A stretch of 64,000 nucleotides of DNA, from positions 11,550,001 through 11,614,000 of the forward strand of contig BSBN01001225.1 of the NCBI GenBank assembly GCA_027924645.1, read 5' to 3'. The translations under genes were made by a program, and so were the position numbers. The notes below the pieces were generated by a model. That model was not told the origin of the DNA, did no database searches, and worked only from the letters and a program-made list of their open reading frames with translations. Each line of letters begins with the position of its first letter. Within the stretch, counting starts at the first letter, position 1. Shown here piece after piece: positions 1-11,370 of the stretch. Source of the DNA: Cunninghamia lanceolata (Eukaryota > Streptophyta > Pinopsida > Cupressales > Cupressaceae).

Positions 1-2582
1 TATGAGATGTTAAGAAAGAATGCGGATTATGATCTCTGTGAACTCCTTTGAGCCAACTAATGGAAAACTTACAAAAGATAAAGGACAAAAAGAACTCTTT
101 TAAATATGTTGGACTGATATTGTGTTTGTTTTTCTACTTTATGAATGAGCTGCTCAGATCCAGTGGTTGGGTATGGCAGAATGACAGACCTGTTGCAATT
201 CAAATCAGAGATTACTTGCATGGGCTTGGGGATGCTAAGGCCAGAAATACAGCTCTATGGGGTTACTTCAAGAACTTTTAAAATATGATGCAAACCAGAG
301 AAAGAATTCCCCAATCATTAGTTGAGAAGTACAAAGATACTGTATGTTTCATGGTTGACACTAATCAATGCCTAATGGAGGCAGTGGAACCAAGAACAGT
401 GTGGATCATGCCTATGGGGTATGAAGTGGATGAGAAAATTGTGGAGCTGCATGTTCAGCACATGCTAATTCAGCCCAAGGATTCCAAGGCAGAAAGGTTT
501 GGAAACTTTGAAGAATTAAGTGTGAAGATCCATGTGGAGTTAAGACAATCAGAAATAAAAAGAAAAGTGAGGAGGGAAGTAGAAGAGTTTGCTAAGAGGC
601 ATGGAATTTCAAAAGAAGCACTTGATGTAACTAGAGAGAAGACAGAAAGGGCAGAGAAAGAAAAAGAAAAAGTAGAAAAAGAAGGTACTCTGGTGGAAGC
701 ACCCTCCCGGACCAGATCCTTTAAGAGGTCTACACCTACCACTAATAAGAGCTCAAAGAAATCAAAACCGGAAGTAAAATCATCTGGTAAAGCAGAGAAA
801 AGAACTAAGACAAAGGCCACAAGGTCTTACATCAGTCAGAAGGATGATGAAGAGACTGAGTTAGATGAGGAGGTAAAGAAAATGAGGAAAAAGAAGAAAG
901 TATCTGGTGAACCCTCTACCGGTGCAGACAAGGAAGAAATGGCAGAAGAGTTTGTTGAAAGGCCCACTCTATCCTTAGATGATGCAGTTAAGGTAGTTAC
1001 TATGGATGGGAACCTGCAACCAATAACAGAATTCTATGATGCATACAATGATGTAGATAAAAAGATCTTGGAGGAAGCCACAGTTAAGTACTTGAACATA
1101 TACAATAAGGCTTTTATTGAAATTATATCTCTCATTCCCAAAAGCCTAGAGAAGGAATTAGAGATAAGGAAAAATAATGCTAGGGCAAAGGATCTTGAGA
1201 TCCGAGAACAAATAGCCATTCAGCTCTTTCCTTCAATCACTCAGAAGCAAATGAATATGATCTTCAAAGATTGCAAGGATGAGTTCCAGAGCAAAGCCAA
1301 AATGAATCAACTTATGCTCAGTGAAACTGACAAAATAGGAAAAGAGATAGAAGAGATTCTCTGGAATGCTTACAAAAGATTCAACATTCCCATTGTCGAG
1401 GACCTAGGTGATGATCCCTTAGCTACAGATGAATCTACTGAGACAGTGGCAGAAGAGGTAAAGGAGACAGGTGAAGAAAAAGGTAAGGACTTAGATTCCT
1501 TTGCTCAGGAAGAGGAAGTTCAAGGAGAAGTAAATCCAAACTCTCCAGCAGTCTCCGGATCTAAAGGAGAAGAAAGTATAAAAGAAAAATCCAATCAAGA
1601 AGAACAAGGAAAGGGAAGAGAAGAAGAGTCAAAGACAGAAAAAGCTACATATGACAGTGGTAAGGCTGCAGAAGGGGAGAAAATTCTATCTCCGGCAAGA
1701 GACACAGCAGAAGCAGTCAAGGATTTCTTGACCAAAGAGATGATGGAATTCGATGAACTAGAGTTGCTTCAAGGTCCATTTAATTTTGATTCCCTCTCTC
1801 CGGTGCAAACCATGAAGCTAGCATCCTTCACTCAAGCAAAGGCAAAAGAAAAAATGCTAAAGTCTCACATGGAAGATTGTGAACTCATAGAAACTGCATC
1901 CGGTGTATTGGAGAAGATCATGCCATCTTTTCAGAAAGATCCCTCAGCCTCTTCATCCAGTAATCTCAAATCTCTAGTAAATAGTGTTAGTACACATTTT
2001 GAATCTCTAGAGAAATTGGCTAAGGAGAAGGTCTGGAAAGAATTTTTGAATAAGAGATTCTCAGAGTTACAAGGCTTAATAACAAATGATAGGAGAGTTA
2101 TGGATATTGGAATAAAGAGCTTGGAAAATGCTCTTAAAGATGGCAAAGATATCTACAAATTTTGTTTATCCTAGCCTAAAGTAACCAAGGATATTGAGAA
2201 GAAATTAAAAGAGCAAGAGGATAAACTGACAAGTTTATCTCAAAGTTTTGATCCTCTCTCCGCTCCTATAGTAAATCAAGAATGTCAGACTATTGCAGTC
2301 ATAGCTGAAATAAAGAAACTTGAGAAGGTGAAGAGAAATAGAACAATCAGGTTAAGTGAACTCAGAGGGATCATTATCCCTAAGTTAGAGGCCATGCATG
2401 AGCCTCTAACTGATGCTCAGAGCACAGCCCAGACCAATGATCTGACAGATCTCAAGAGGGCAGAAGCTTTTGCATTCCTGTTGAGTGGTCACATCTCAAT
2501 TTTGGACAAGATGAAGCAGAGTTGGACGACAGAAGTTGTACAATTGAAAACAACTTTTGCAGACATACTACAGTATATGTAA
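1..2582 (+). pseudogene. Accessory (env-like position) ORF of the Sirevirus-like copia, nearly intact
   Basis: One frame is open from about 48 to 2582 except for TAA at 279-281 and TAG at 2172-2174; both replace plausible Gln codons. Upstream reading continues in another frame from position 1 (YEMLRKNADYDLCELL), so a frameshift lies near 45-48 and the true start is probably off-window. The product would exceed 840 residues. The N-terminal part is globular and contains YKDTVCFMVDTNQCLMEA and MPMGYEVD. A long Lys/Glu-rich, low-complexity, probably coiled-coil middle follows, then an alpha-helical C-terminus ending LQYM. I see no signal peptide, no clear membrane span and no known enzyme motif. 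Its place just before the polypurine tracts matches the env-like ORF of Sireviruses by position only. I do not recognise the family, and the function is unknown. Confidence 0.6.
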
Positions 2583-2670
2583 GTATAACCTGTTTATATA
2601 CTTATCCGGCTAAGTATAGTTGAATTTTTGGAATTTTGGTGTGTGGACCCTACCCTTTGCTATTGATGTC

Positions 2671-2825
2671 AAAGGGGGAGTGAGGAACAGTGATAAATGT
2701 GGAATCCAGCTAAGGGGGAGCTCCGGAAAAATGTACATTACAAGAGAGCATCAACCAAGGGGGAGTATAGTATAACACTTAGTCATTTTTCACTAAGTGT
2801 TGCCATCAATGCCAAAGGGGGAGAT
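2671..2825 (+). repeat. Multiple polypurine tracts before the 3' LTR
   Basis: Four purine runs of the form AAGGGGGAG occur at 2671-2680, 2711-2720, 2754-2765 and 2813-2825. The last is directly next to the LTR start and is the probable primer for plus-strand synthesis. Repeated PPTs are a known Sirevirus trait. Confidence 0.8.
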
Positions 2826-2876
2826 TATTGGCAAGAGACACATTGGAGCTTCATGATTGTTGTCATTGATGGCAAC
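2774..2876 (+). repeat. Two inverted repeats bracketing the PPT and LTR edge
   Basis: AACACTTAGT (2774-2783) pairs with ACTAAGTGTT (2792-2801), a perfect 10-bp stem. GTTGCCATCAATG (2799-2811) pairs with CATTGATGGCAAC (2864-2876), a perfect 13-bp stem. The second stem encloses the final PPT and the first bases of the LTR. The same arrangement occurs at 28417-28471. Confidence 0.75.
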
Positions 2877-3909
2877 AAAGTTCATCCCACACATCCGCAG
2901 GACATAGTGTACCTATACCGGAAGTCAGATTGAAGAGTGTTGTGGTCTAGTAAGCAAGAACAGAGTGTTGTGGCAAGGTCCGACAGTCAGGTCCGGATCT
3001 CTAAGAGGAAGTATCTTTGGAAAGTGCAGACCTAGGGAAGTCAAGAGGAATACCTTGACTGGTAGATTCTAGGATTTGAGCCTCCGGTGATGAAAGAGTG
3101 AAGAGTTATAAGCATTCAAGTATTGGGGTCCTGTTTGGCAAAGCAAACAGAGGAAGAACTGACCGACAGAGCATCATACACTATTCCGGATGAGATTTTG
3201 ATGGTGATCAAGATTATTAAGGTATCATTCAAAATTGGCCGACTTGTTAGATGACTTCTATATGTATCTCTTTGATACGCATCACTTGATAAGTAAGGAT
3301 TCAGCCGACAGATCAGAATTTGGATAAATATTGACTATTCCGGATGCCGACTAGAAAGTGGATGAAATCCTTGGTGCAGATATATATATACCAGATTGAT
3401 TTTGGTATGAAGGTGTGTGTCGTGAATTGTGTTGTGTGATTAATACCATAAGAGCAGTGCGAAGACAATAAGACAGGTCCGGAATGTAATAGGACAGCAG
3501 CACCTAAGAGAGTAAGAATGAAGTGCAGCAGATCAGTATATTGAGCTTAACCGGAACTAAACCTTAGCATATGTGGATGCTCCTCATCAATTCAAATATT
3601 TAGTTTTCTTGTATAAACTATTGTAGGCAGTGAGCCTCTTGTGAGCAGTGTGCTCGGGTAGTGAGCCCTAATTGGCAAGTGCCATTTTGTATTTCTATTC
3701 TTCTAACAGAGAATACAATCTTGGGTTAATCACCCCGTGGTTTTCTCCCTTAATAGGGTTTCCACGTCAAAAATATTGTGTCATGTGTATTTCTATTTCA
3801 TGATTATGTTTGCTTAATTGAATTAATGCTACATTAATTGTTAAGAAAGTTCAGAAAGCTAAAATAATTAAGATAACTGATTCACCCCCCCCCCTCTTAG
3901 TTATCAACA
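2826..3909 (+). repeat. 3' LTR of the Sirevirus-like copia
   Basis: This 1084-bp LTR starts TATTGGCAAG right after the PPT (consensus probably TG) and ends ATCAACA. Its 3' half (about 3600-3780: intron-like 'tgagcctcttgtgagcag' text and the 'aatcaccccgtggttttctc' block) is clearly related, in reverse complement, to the solo LTR at 61078-62303. The same family is therefore present twice in the window. Confidence 0.75.
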
Positions 3910-5722
3910 GTCATATGGTATGGCACCTTTGAAATTGCCTTAAATCTACGTATTATATCAATAGAGAGATTAAAAGCTCTCTTCAGAGGTAACCCCATAA
4001 ATTCATCTCGAAAAACATCCTAAAAATCTTGAAGGAAAGGATAGTTCTCCAAGGGTACCTTTTGTTTACTAGGATACTCTTCTACTAGTTCCATCTTGAC
4101 CTCAAAAGTTGACATCCTTTTCACCTAGCCCTCTTTAGTTGCATAGCAGAGATTGGTCTAATCTTGACTTCTCTTTTAGTGCCTTGCAAATAGACTTTGT
4201 TTCCTACATCGTCTAGACACTCAACTATTTTTGTAAAATAGTCGACATTGGCCCTATGTCTCCATAGCCAATTTATTCCTAAGATAACATCATAGGAACC
4301 TAGGGGGGCTATAAACAAATTCACCTTAGTTGAAAAACTAGGAAGATCAATCTTGGCCTCAAAGAGGCATTGCTCTACCTAAGCTTTAGTCTGGTTAGCA
4401 TATTCAACTGACCAGGGTTTAGCCATATATCTAGCTCTTCTTGGAAAATTATTCAATACTCTTGGAGAAGTAAAATTTTTAGTTTCTCCAATATTAATTA
4501 GAATAGAAATAGGAACTCCAAACAAAGTACCTGTCATTTCTATGGGTGTAATTTGGTACTCCTCCTAGCGATTATCGAAAGCCACATGGATCCTCTATTG
4601 AAAAATTGCTTGTTGGGTAGGTAATGAGTTACTACGCTGCTGAACTCCTTGGTTCTTAGTTGGACATTGACTTGTGTAATGATCTCCACAACAAGAGAAA
4701 CATCCTCCAGGAGGTCCTCACTTTTCAGTAGGTTTTCTTGCATCATTCTTCTATAAATTTTCATTATTTTTCTTCTCATTTCTAGGTCCATTCCTATTAT
4801 TTATAAAGCCCTTGTCACTTTTCTTATTCACATCGTGTTTGCCATTCCTTTTCTTGAAAGTTTGAGAAGCTGGTGACTTATTAAACCTCTTGCAATTCTT
4901 ATCGCGATATGCAGAAATTGACTTTGGTTTTTACTCTTGTTTGATTGCATTCTCAAAAACTTGGTCCATAGTGGTAGGACCATACACATCTACTTCACCT
5001 ATCTAGGCATTCAAACCCATGATGAATTTTTTGATTCAGAACCTTTCATCCTTCTGATATTGTGGCACATACTTCAGGAGACTGGTGAACTTTTCCCAAT
5101 ATTCAACCATTAACATTTCTCCTTGTCACAGATTTTGAAAATATGTTAGCTTTTGGTTGAAGAAAAGTTGTGGTAACCACCTCTGTCGAAATATGACCAC
5201 AAACTGATCCCAGGTTAAGCTCAGAGAAATTAGCCTTAGTTCCATTTTCTTGTTCATCCACTAAGTGGACACATCACTGCCAATTGGTAGGCACGCCATA
5301 CTATCTTGGTTATCTCAGAGTAATTTCTGATCTCAAAATATTTTCCATCTCTGTCAACCAAGCTTTTCCAACAGATCACCACTTATTATTCCATCGAACT
5401 TGGGTGGCATCACTTTCTTCATATCTCTAGATAGCTCTAAGGCAAGTCTACTTCTCTTTTCTTCTTGAGACTTAGACTTATCAACATCCTCCCTTTGTTC
5501 ACTATGAATACTGGGTTCGTGGACATAATCGTCATCTCCTTGATGCAAGTCCTCTTTTTCTCCTTCGGATCTACCTTGGCCCCTCACTTCCTGCTCGAGG
5601 TTTCCAAGCCTTTCCTTGGTTTCATTCAGCATGGTTAATATTTGATCCAGCTTAGTCATTGGATTTTCGAAAGGATTTGACTCTCCTTGACTATCTTCAA
5701 GATTTGTTCATGTTCGAACCAT
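3910..5722 (-). pseudogene. gypsy gag-protease remnant
   Basis: Minus-strand reading starts at an ATG at 5722-5720. N-terminal gag includes MTKLDQILTMLNETKERLGN (5659 downward, coiled coil). The core matches plant retrotransposon gag (WDQFVVIFRQRWLP, EYWEKFTSLLKYVPQYQ). A zinc knuckle, CFSCCGDHYTSQC, follows near 4700. The protease-like domain at 4121-4324 contains YDVILGINWLWRHRANVDY, the usual gypsy context downstream of the active site. Many in-frame stops sit at Gln positions, for example GLNA*IGEV. Translation ends at the copia boundary, so the insertion fell near the end of the protease. It is non-functional. Confidence 0.75.
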
Positions 5723-5920
5723 GATGATACTCTATATCAAACCCGATATTCGTATCAAGTTATAGATTAGAATTTGGAAATAATGCATCTCATTAATTCA
5801 AAATTCATCAATAAATATATTCACAAAACTCATATTTGTACAAAACAATCTCATCTTTATTATAGTTTATTCTGGGTATAATTACATCCTTATTTAAATA
5901 AATAACTCAACAAGACTACA

Positions 5921-6419
5921 TGTCACTATCACTTAAAGGACATTTCTTAGGTTCCTCTTCCCCATTAGAATCCAGTAAAACAAACTTATAGGGTGGATGT
6001 ACACGTAGGTACTCCTCCATCACCTCTTTTACTAAAATAGGGGCATCATGACGATGCCCAAATGGCATGTCGCAACTAGCAAATAGCTAACTCAGATTGA
6101 CTACATGAGTAGGAACAATGGGTTTCTTGGCTAGTTTGTTGTGTTGTTTCCTTTCTATTTGAATATGCTTAAGAGCATCAGCCAAAGTTTCAGAGTCTTC
6201 CAGCCATGCACCCTTAGCATAGTTAATATGCTCTTGGAGTTTTACCTCCTCAGTTGGTTCTTCCTTAACCACTATCTTGGGTAAGTTCTGGGGGATAGAC
6301 TTTCTGGTAGTTTTCTCGATTCTTCTCCATGCCATTCTGGTATAAAACCAATTTTCAAACATTAGCCAATCTACTAAATGTTGACAAGTTTTTTTCTCAT
6401 AGTGAGCTCCTATGTCCAT
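5921..6419 (-). pseudogene. Small ORF between PBS and gag of the gypsy element
   Basis: A minus-strand frame starts at ATG 6419, just downstream of the PBS, and runs 166 codons to 5921 with a single TAG. It begins MDIGAHYEKKTCQHLVDWL, continues with an aromatic-rich MFENWFYTRMAWRRIEK stretch, and ends in an acidic tail, SNGEEEPKKCPLSDSDM. Gag starts separately at about 5722, so this is an extra ORF upstream of gag. I do not recognise the family, and no catalytic motif or membrane segment is visible. Confidence 0.5.
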
Positions 6420-6430
6420 ATGTTGAACCC

Positions 6431-6446
6431 GGTAGCTCTGATACCA
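6431..6446 (-). promoter_or_regulatory. tRNA primer binding site of the gypsy element
   Basis: On the minus strand this reads TGGTATCAGAGCTACC. TGGTATCAGAG complements the 3' end of plant initiator-Met tRNA. It lies directly after the LTR end. Confidence 0.85.
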
Positions 6447-9400
6447 TATTTAACATACCATCTCATACTAGGAATTACTCGTAAAATTTACTAAGAAAGT
6501 AAATGAACATGTTTAAACATGAATGAAATTATTATTATTTATTTGCATAATCACATAGAAATAAATGCATATCTTTTCTGAATATCTTTCAACCTTGAAA
6601 TTTACAATATATTCAAAGATAAAATCATAGTGAAATCATATCACTTTACAATTATAAATAATTTACACTTTGCAATATGAATAATTTTGCATAAGTTTGG
6701 AAATCATAAGTCATAAGTATACTGCATCTAGAATTTGGTATCTGGTATCTATCTCACAAGTCTCGGTGAGTCTTCTGCTATAGAGGGAGAGCATCATCTG
6801 AGTGCTTTACCTCCAACCACAAACTGGAGGTCCCCCACTCACCTTCCTTCCTGGAAGTGGCCCTACCCTTCATGAAGAGTATAGACATAAGGAACCTATT
6901 GGTTGCCATTTGAGTTCTAGTGTTGTGGCCTATGTAACTCAATCGACCATACAACTATAGACAATCTTCTAGCTAAGTATGATCATCCTAATAGGTTACA
7001 CAATATAGACACGGTGAACCGACTAATGCATGCAGAGACAAATGCATCAGTTTGGCCAAAGTTTCTATATAAATAGATATTTTTAATAAATGTATTTATG
7101 TGTCCACACACCTTTAACTCAACTTGGAAACTACCACATCCTACAGTTTGACTTACCTGACTAGTATCTCTAGACATACATTGTCTTGACTAAATTCAAA
7201 TCCTAGTCAATCTAACTTAGAATTAATCCTTAATCTAGGATAAATGCAATATATGAGTTTAAATGACTTTTACCTTTTTGAGAGTCCCTCTTTGCATACT
7301 TGCAATTACTAGGTTCTATGACTTCCTGTCACTCTACTCACATGGAACTTCTTATTATTCGACTATCATGATAACATGATTAGTGTTATTTCTACGTTCA
7401 TGTAGCTTAAAATAAATAAAGAATTGTCTAACTGATTGCTTATCTCAGTCATTCATATAGTTCTAATTTTAAGATCAAAGTATTGATACTCATAAGTTTA
7501 TGGCTATAAACTTGCTTCCCATCTAGAAAATCTTCCGACAATAGGCCCACAAGCTATATGCCCAAAAAAAAGATTATCACAGAACATGTGCACTCATGTT
7601 CCTATCATTAAGTTTCATCTAAGTTATGCATCAATTTACAAGTCATCCAGCTTATAATTTTGCTAAGATAAGATAACTAATTATAGTCCATGTTCATCTT
7701 ATTGTCATTCCCAGATCAAGGTTTAAATGTTGTGGCCAAATTACAGCTAAGATAGGATTTGTACACAATAATCCTTAGGCCATTCTCAGCCAAAAATAGA
7801 ATCAAGACTTATTAAACTCTCAGCCTTTAAAGGAACTCACAGAAACACAAGGTTATCGACCTTCTTCTGGCATGTAAAGTCATATAGAACTTTCTTCCAT
7901 GAATAAAGAATTCATAAAATAAACATATCGGCCTCTTTAGGCACTAATGAAAACAAAGAGTAATTTAATTTTTAATCCAATTTCTATAGTCTTGGTATAG
8001 ATCTTTCGGCCATTTAAAGGTGTCATAGTGCATGTTTCCACTATTATCTGCTTCATGCAATAGATACCATAATGGAGGTAAGTTGGTATTTGCAATGTAT
8101 TTTTGCATGTAAGTTTATAGTTCTTCTATAGATTTAACAAGAAAGGTTGTATTCCTATCAGCCTCTATAGGTAGGAATATACGTAAAGTTATTGGCTTCA
8201 TGCAAATTATAACAAGATATATTGGCCACGAACAGAGCCTAATTTCTTCAAGGCTCTTGGCCTCTATTGGCTACAAAACATGCTTCAATAAAGATTTTAT
8301 ATACAAAGCCAAGTTTTTATTGGTCATTAAGAGACTCGAGGATGTATGCATAATAACACAATAGAGTGACAAACTAAAGGCCTTTATATAGGCGCAAGAC
8401 AGACTCTTTGTAACCAAGATAGCATTACTATAGCCTGTGGTGGTCTTACAGTGGCTAAAGTAATCTCCTTTAACTTAAATCATACACAAAAACATAAGTG
8501 TTTCTCTATTCAATCTAGAGTAAAATACAAGAGTTCGATGATACAGACGGTGGCAAGAGAAACGTTATCTTCCACGGTATTCTTTTCAAGTAAAGATATA
8601 TCATCTACGAGTTTATTCTCTATAGATTTATACTATTTAAACAAATATATACAACTATCTCTCTCGATAAAAATTGTTCTCTATTATCATATGCATATGT
8701 GCACAGTTTTATGACAACTCTCTATATTCATACAGTATAAAATTATGCAGTTTGAATACTAGAATTATTAGCTAAAGATAGGTAACCTTACTTTCAAATG
8801 TCGAAGGTTTTCCACGAAGCTTCCTGTGCTCTCCAGGCTCTCTTGCCTCTTTTTCCCACTTTGAATAGTGTACTCTCACAAATCATATCCGATGTCTATT
8901 TCTCCCTCCGTACCACAGCCTTTAAGAGGCTTACTTACGACTAAAGTCCATCCTAAACCACAGAGATCCTTCCTAAAAACACTCTACAGTGGCATGCAGT
9001 TGAAGGTGGAGTGACTGGTCATTAAGATCACTCCCCAAACTCGCTAAATCTCCTCCATTCTCTCCAAGCCATCATGGAGTAAAGGAGCTGAGCATCCTTA
9101 ACTTAACAAGAAGTGGTTGCATTTAAATTTGCAATTATACACCTTCCTTAAGAAGCTCATCGTCAACAAATCAATAGGTTAAAACTAATAATTCATATTA
9201 AATAAATATATATGTATAACAACATAATATTGATGCTTACAATGTATACTTACGTTGTTTCTAACACTCGACAAGATACGAGAAAGGGGTCGAGGTATTC
9301 TCCCCCTCTCAAAATTGCTTAACACCAAAATAGATAGGTTAACAAATTGGAATTCCAATCAGAAATTACTGATAATGAAATAGTTTAACCACTAATAAAT

Positions 9401-9968
9401 ATTTACTCTTGAATATAATCTATATTCATATCACACAAAAATTAATGACTATCGACCATTTCTTGTCTATGGTCAAACTATCCTGACTTATTTTTTGACA
9501 AAAGCTAAGCTTAATGGATCTAATTGACAATCGACAATTTGTCAAGTCAAAATCAAACTTAGACCAATTGGTCAAACACAACTTACCAGACTTGACGAAA
9601 GTTCACTAATCTGTGAAAGCACAAGACTTAGATGGAAACCAATATGTTCTTATCCATACATCTATTCTCTTCTCTCTGATGATGTTCTCCCTCTCTTTCT
9701 CGAAGGGTGGAAACTTGTTTCCTAGTTACAACTTGCATTCACCAGACTGGGATTCGTGCATCGTTAGTCAATTCATAAACCTTATGAATAAATAATTATA
9801 ACATCATATAATAACATGTCTAAATTCTAATCATAAAAACATAAACTCATGATATCATTGATTTATCCTGACATTTTCACATAATTTCAAATCATTAATT
9901 CATGCATAATTAACTACTAATTGCATGCAAGTAAAAAGTAAAACATAATCAAAATTTGGGGTGTGACA
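6447..9968 (-). repeat. 5' LTR of the gypsy element (3.5 kb)
   Basis: On the minus strand the LTR starts TGTCACACCCCAAATTTTGA (9968 downward) and ends GTATGTTAAATA next to the PBS; the terminal CA appears decayed to TA. At about 3522 bp it is long for a plant LTR. Interior ORFs on either strand are short and unconvincing. Only one copy is in the window, so the boundary rests on the termini and the PBS, not on LTR-LTR comparison. Confidence 0.65.
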
Positions 9969-11370
9969 CAAAGGCACTAGTGTAACCTATAGAAATTTTA
10001 TAAAGATAATATAGAGTATCATGTACAATATACATATCAAGGAATGCATCAAGATACTTGGTATGGGTATGTGAGACGAGTAGAGTTGCTTGGTTGGAAG
10101 AGGCCAAGTATAGGAAAGAAGAGGAATTTCACCAAGGTTTAGATGGACTAGAAATTCTAGATTAGAGGATATTGACATAGTCTATGATGACGCTTGAAAG
10201 GATAAAAGACTATAGCATGGGAAATAGATGGATAAAAGATGTATGAACCAATAAAAAGAAAATCTATGATGTTGTGGTCAACACACAATGGACATAGACC
10301 CATCAAAGGATGGAATAGTAAGGGTAGGAAGGCAAGAGAGGTAACAAAAAATAGCCATAAGAAGAAGACGTAGACTAAAGTCTAGGGAGTTCATGTGACT
10401 AATAGGATAAACATTGGAAAAGAAGGAGTGAACAAGGATTTCAGAAGAATCATGAGGTGGAGTAAGATGATATAGACCATTGCAAGAGTAGCAACTAGTA
10501 CTCATAGGAGTCAACAAACTGTAGGAAAAAGGAGGAAAGAATAAGCAAAGACATACTAATTAATCTAAGGGTTAAGGTAACGAATTGTTTGTAGTAATGA
10601 GAATTGAAGAAAAGACACAAAATCGAGATTGAATGGTAAGGATAAGATTTGTAGTAATGCAAGAGGAGTTGCTAAAATTTGGTTTTCAATAACGGATATC
10701 CATTTCCTAGGAATGAATATCTATTCATGGTTCTTAATAATGGATATATGTTACCTTAATAATAGATATCCATTATTAACAGATATCCATTAGTAATGGT
10801 TACCTAAACACAGAGTTCTCCAGCCTTGGGAATGCCTTGGATTTAGGCTTGGGACTGTCATAGTTGACTTTCTCTCAGCTCTAATGTGTTTACAGGTTTC
10901 ACCCTCTTCTTCTGAATTCACCCTTCGTGTTGATGACTTTTGTATTCAAATTTGATGAAATGAAAAGGGTTTATTGAAGAAATTGTCAGCATTCTAAAAA
11001 TATAAGAAATGTTTGATTATCATATTATTAAATAATTATTAATAATTTTCTATATAGATTGTGTCTAAAATCCCGATAGACACACTAATTGAAAAACATC
11101 CATAACTTTCAAACCATTTCACCTTTTTCAAATCCAAAAGATGCGTCACACTCTATGCTTTTCTGGCTATAGGTTTAAAAATAATAATTTTGAATTCCAA
11201 TTTTTTTGACCACGTTAGGTTGGCTGGAAAATTACTTTTTAGTTTTAAAAAAAAGTCATAGTAAAAAAATCATAACTAATTATTTTCTTGGAAAAAAATT
11301 TCAAAAAACATGTGTCACATCCGGGCATGAGTCCTTTTCTTATTTTATTTTTTTAAATTTCTTATACTTA
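9969..11370. other. Spacer between two gypsy elements
   Basis: No convincing gene. Minus-strand ORFs at 9987-10178 and 10278-10517 have no recognisable domain. A cluster of GGATATCC-type palindromes lies at 10694-10800. The rest is AT-rich sequence with no feature I can support. Confidence 0.6.
10694..10800. repeat. Cluster of GGATATCCATT palindromic motifs
   Basis: ACGGATATCCATT, ATGGATAT, ATAGATATCCATTATT and AGATATCCATTAG recur within about 105 bp in both orientations. This looks like a decayed inverted-repeat element or local expansion. No target duplication was identified. Confidence 0.4.

Larger units (their letters stand above)
1..3909 (+). mobile_element. Ty1/copia (Sirevirus-like) LTR retrotransposon, 3' portion
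   Basis: The segment holds the end of an internal region (large accessory ORF, repeated purine tracts) followed by a 3' LTR. Gag, pol and the 5' LTR would lie left of the window. Several GGGGGAG tracts before the LTR and an ORF placed between pol and the 3' LTR are traits known from Sireviruses. A block at 2797-2830 is identical to 28415-28448 in the second copia element, whose pol is clearly copia. The element abuts a minus-strand gypsy protease/gag region, so it probably inserted into that gypsy. The first 5 bp after the LTR (GTCAT, 3910-3914) are the candidate target-site duplication; the partner is outside the window. Confidence 0.8.
3910..9968 (-). mobile_element. Ty3/gypsy LTR retrotransposon, 5' half, minus strand
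   Basis: Read on the minus strand, the order is 5' LTR (9968 to 6447), PBS, a small upstream ORF, gag and protease. The sequence is then cut at 3910 by the copia LTR. RT, RNase H, integrase and the 3' LTR would continue left of the window beyond the copia insertion. The protease motif and the gag CCHC knuckle identify gypsy. All coding parts carry stops and frameshifts. Confidence 0.8.

Noticed and set aside
470..820. Minus-strand ORF of 116 codons
   Set aside because: A shadow of the Lys/Glu-rich plus-strand ORF. Its Ser/Phe/Leu-rich composition is the reverse complement of AAG/GAA codons.
11366..11370. TSD of the chromodomain gypsy (ACTTA versus GATTA)
   Set aside because: Only three of five bases match, so I do not claim a target duplication.
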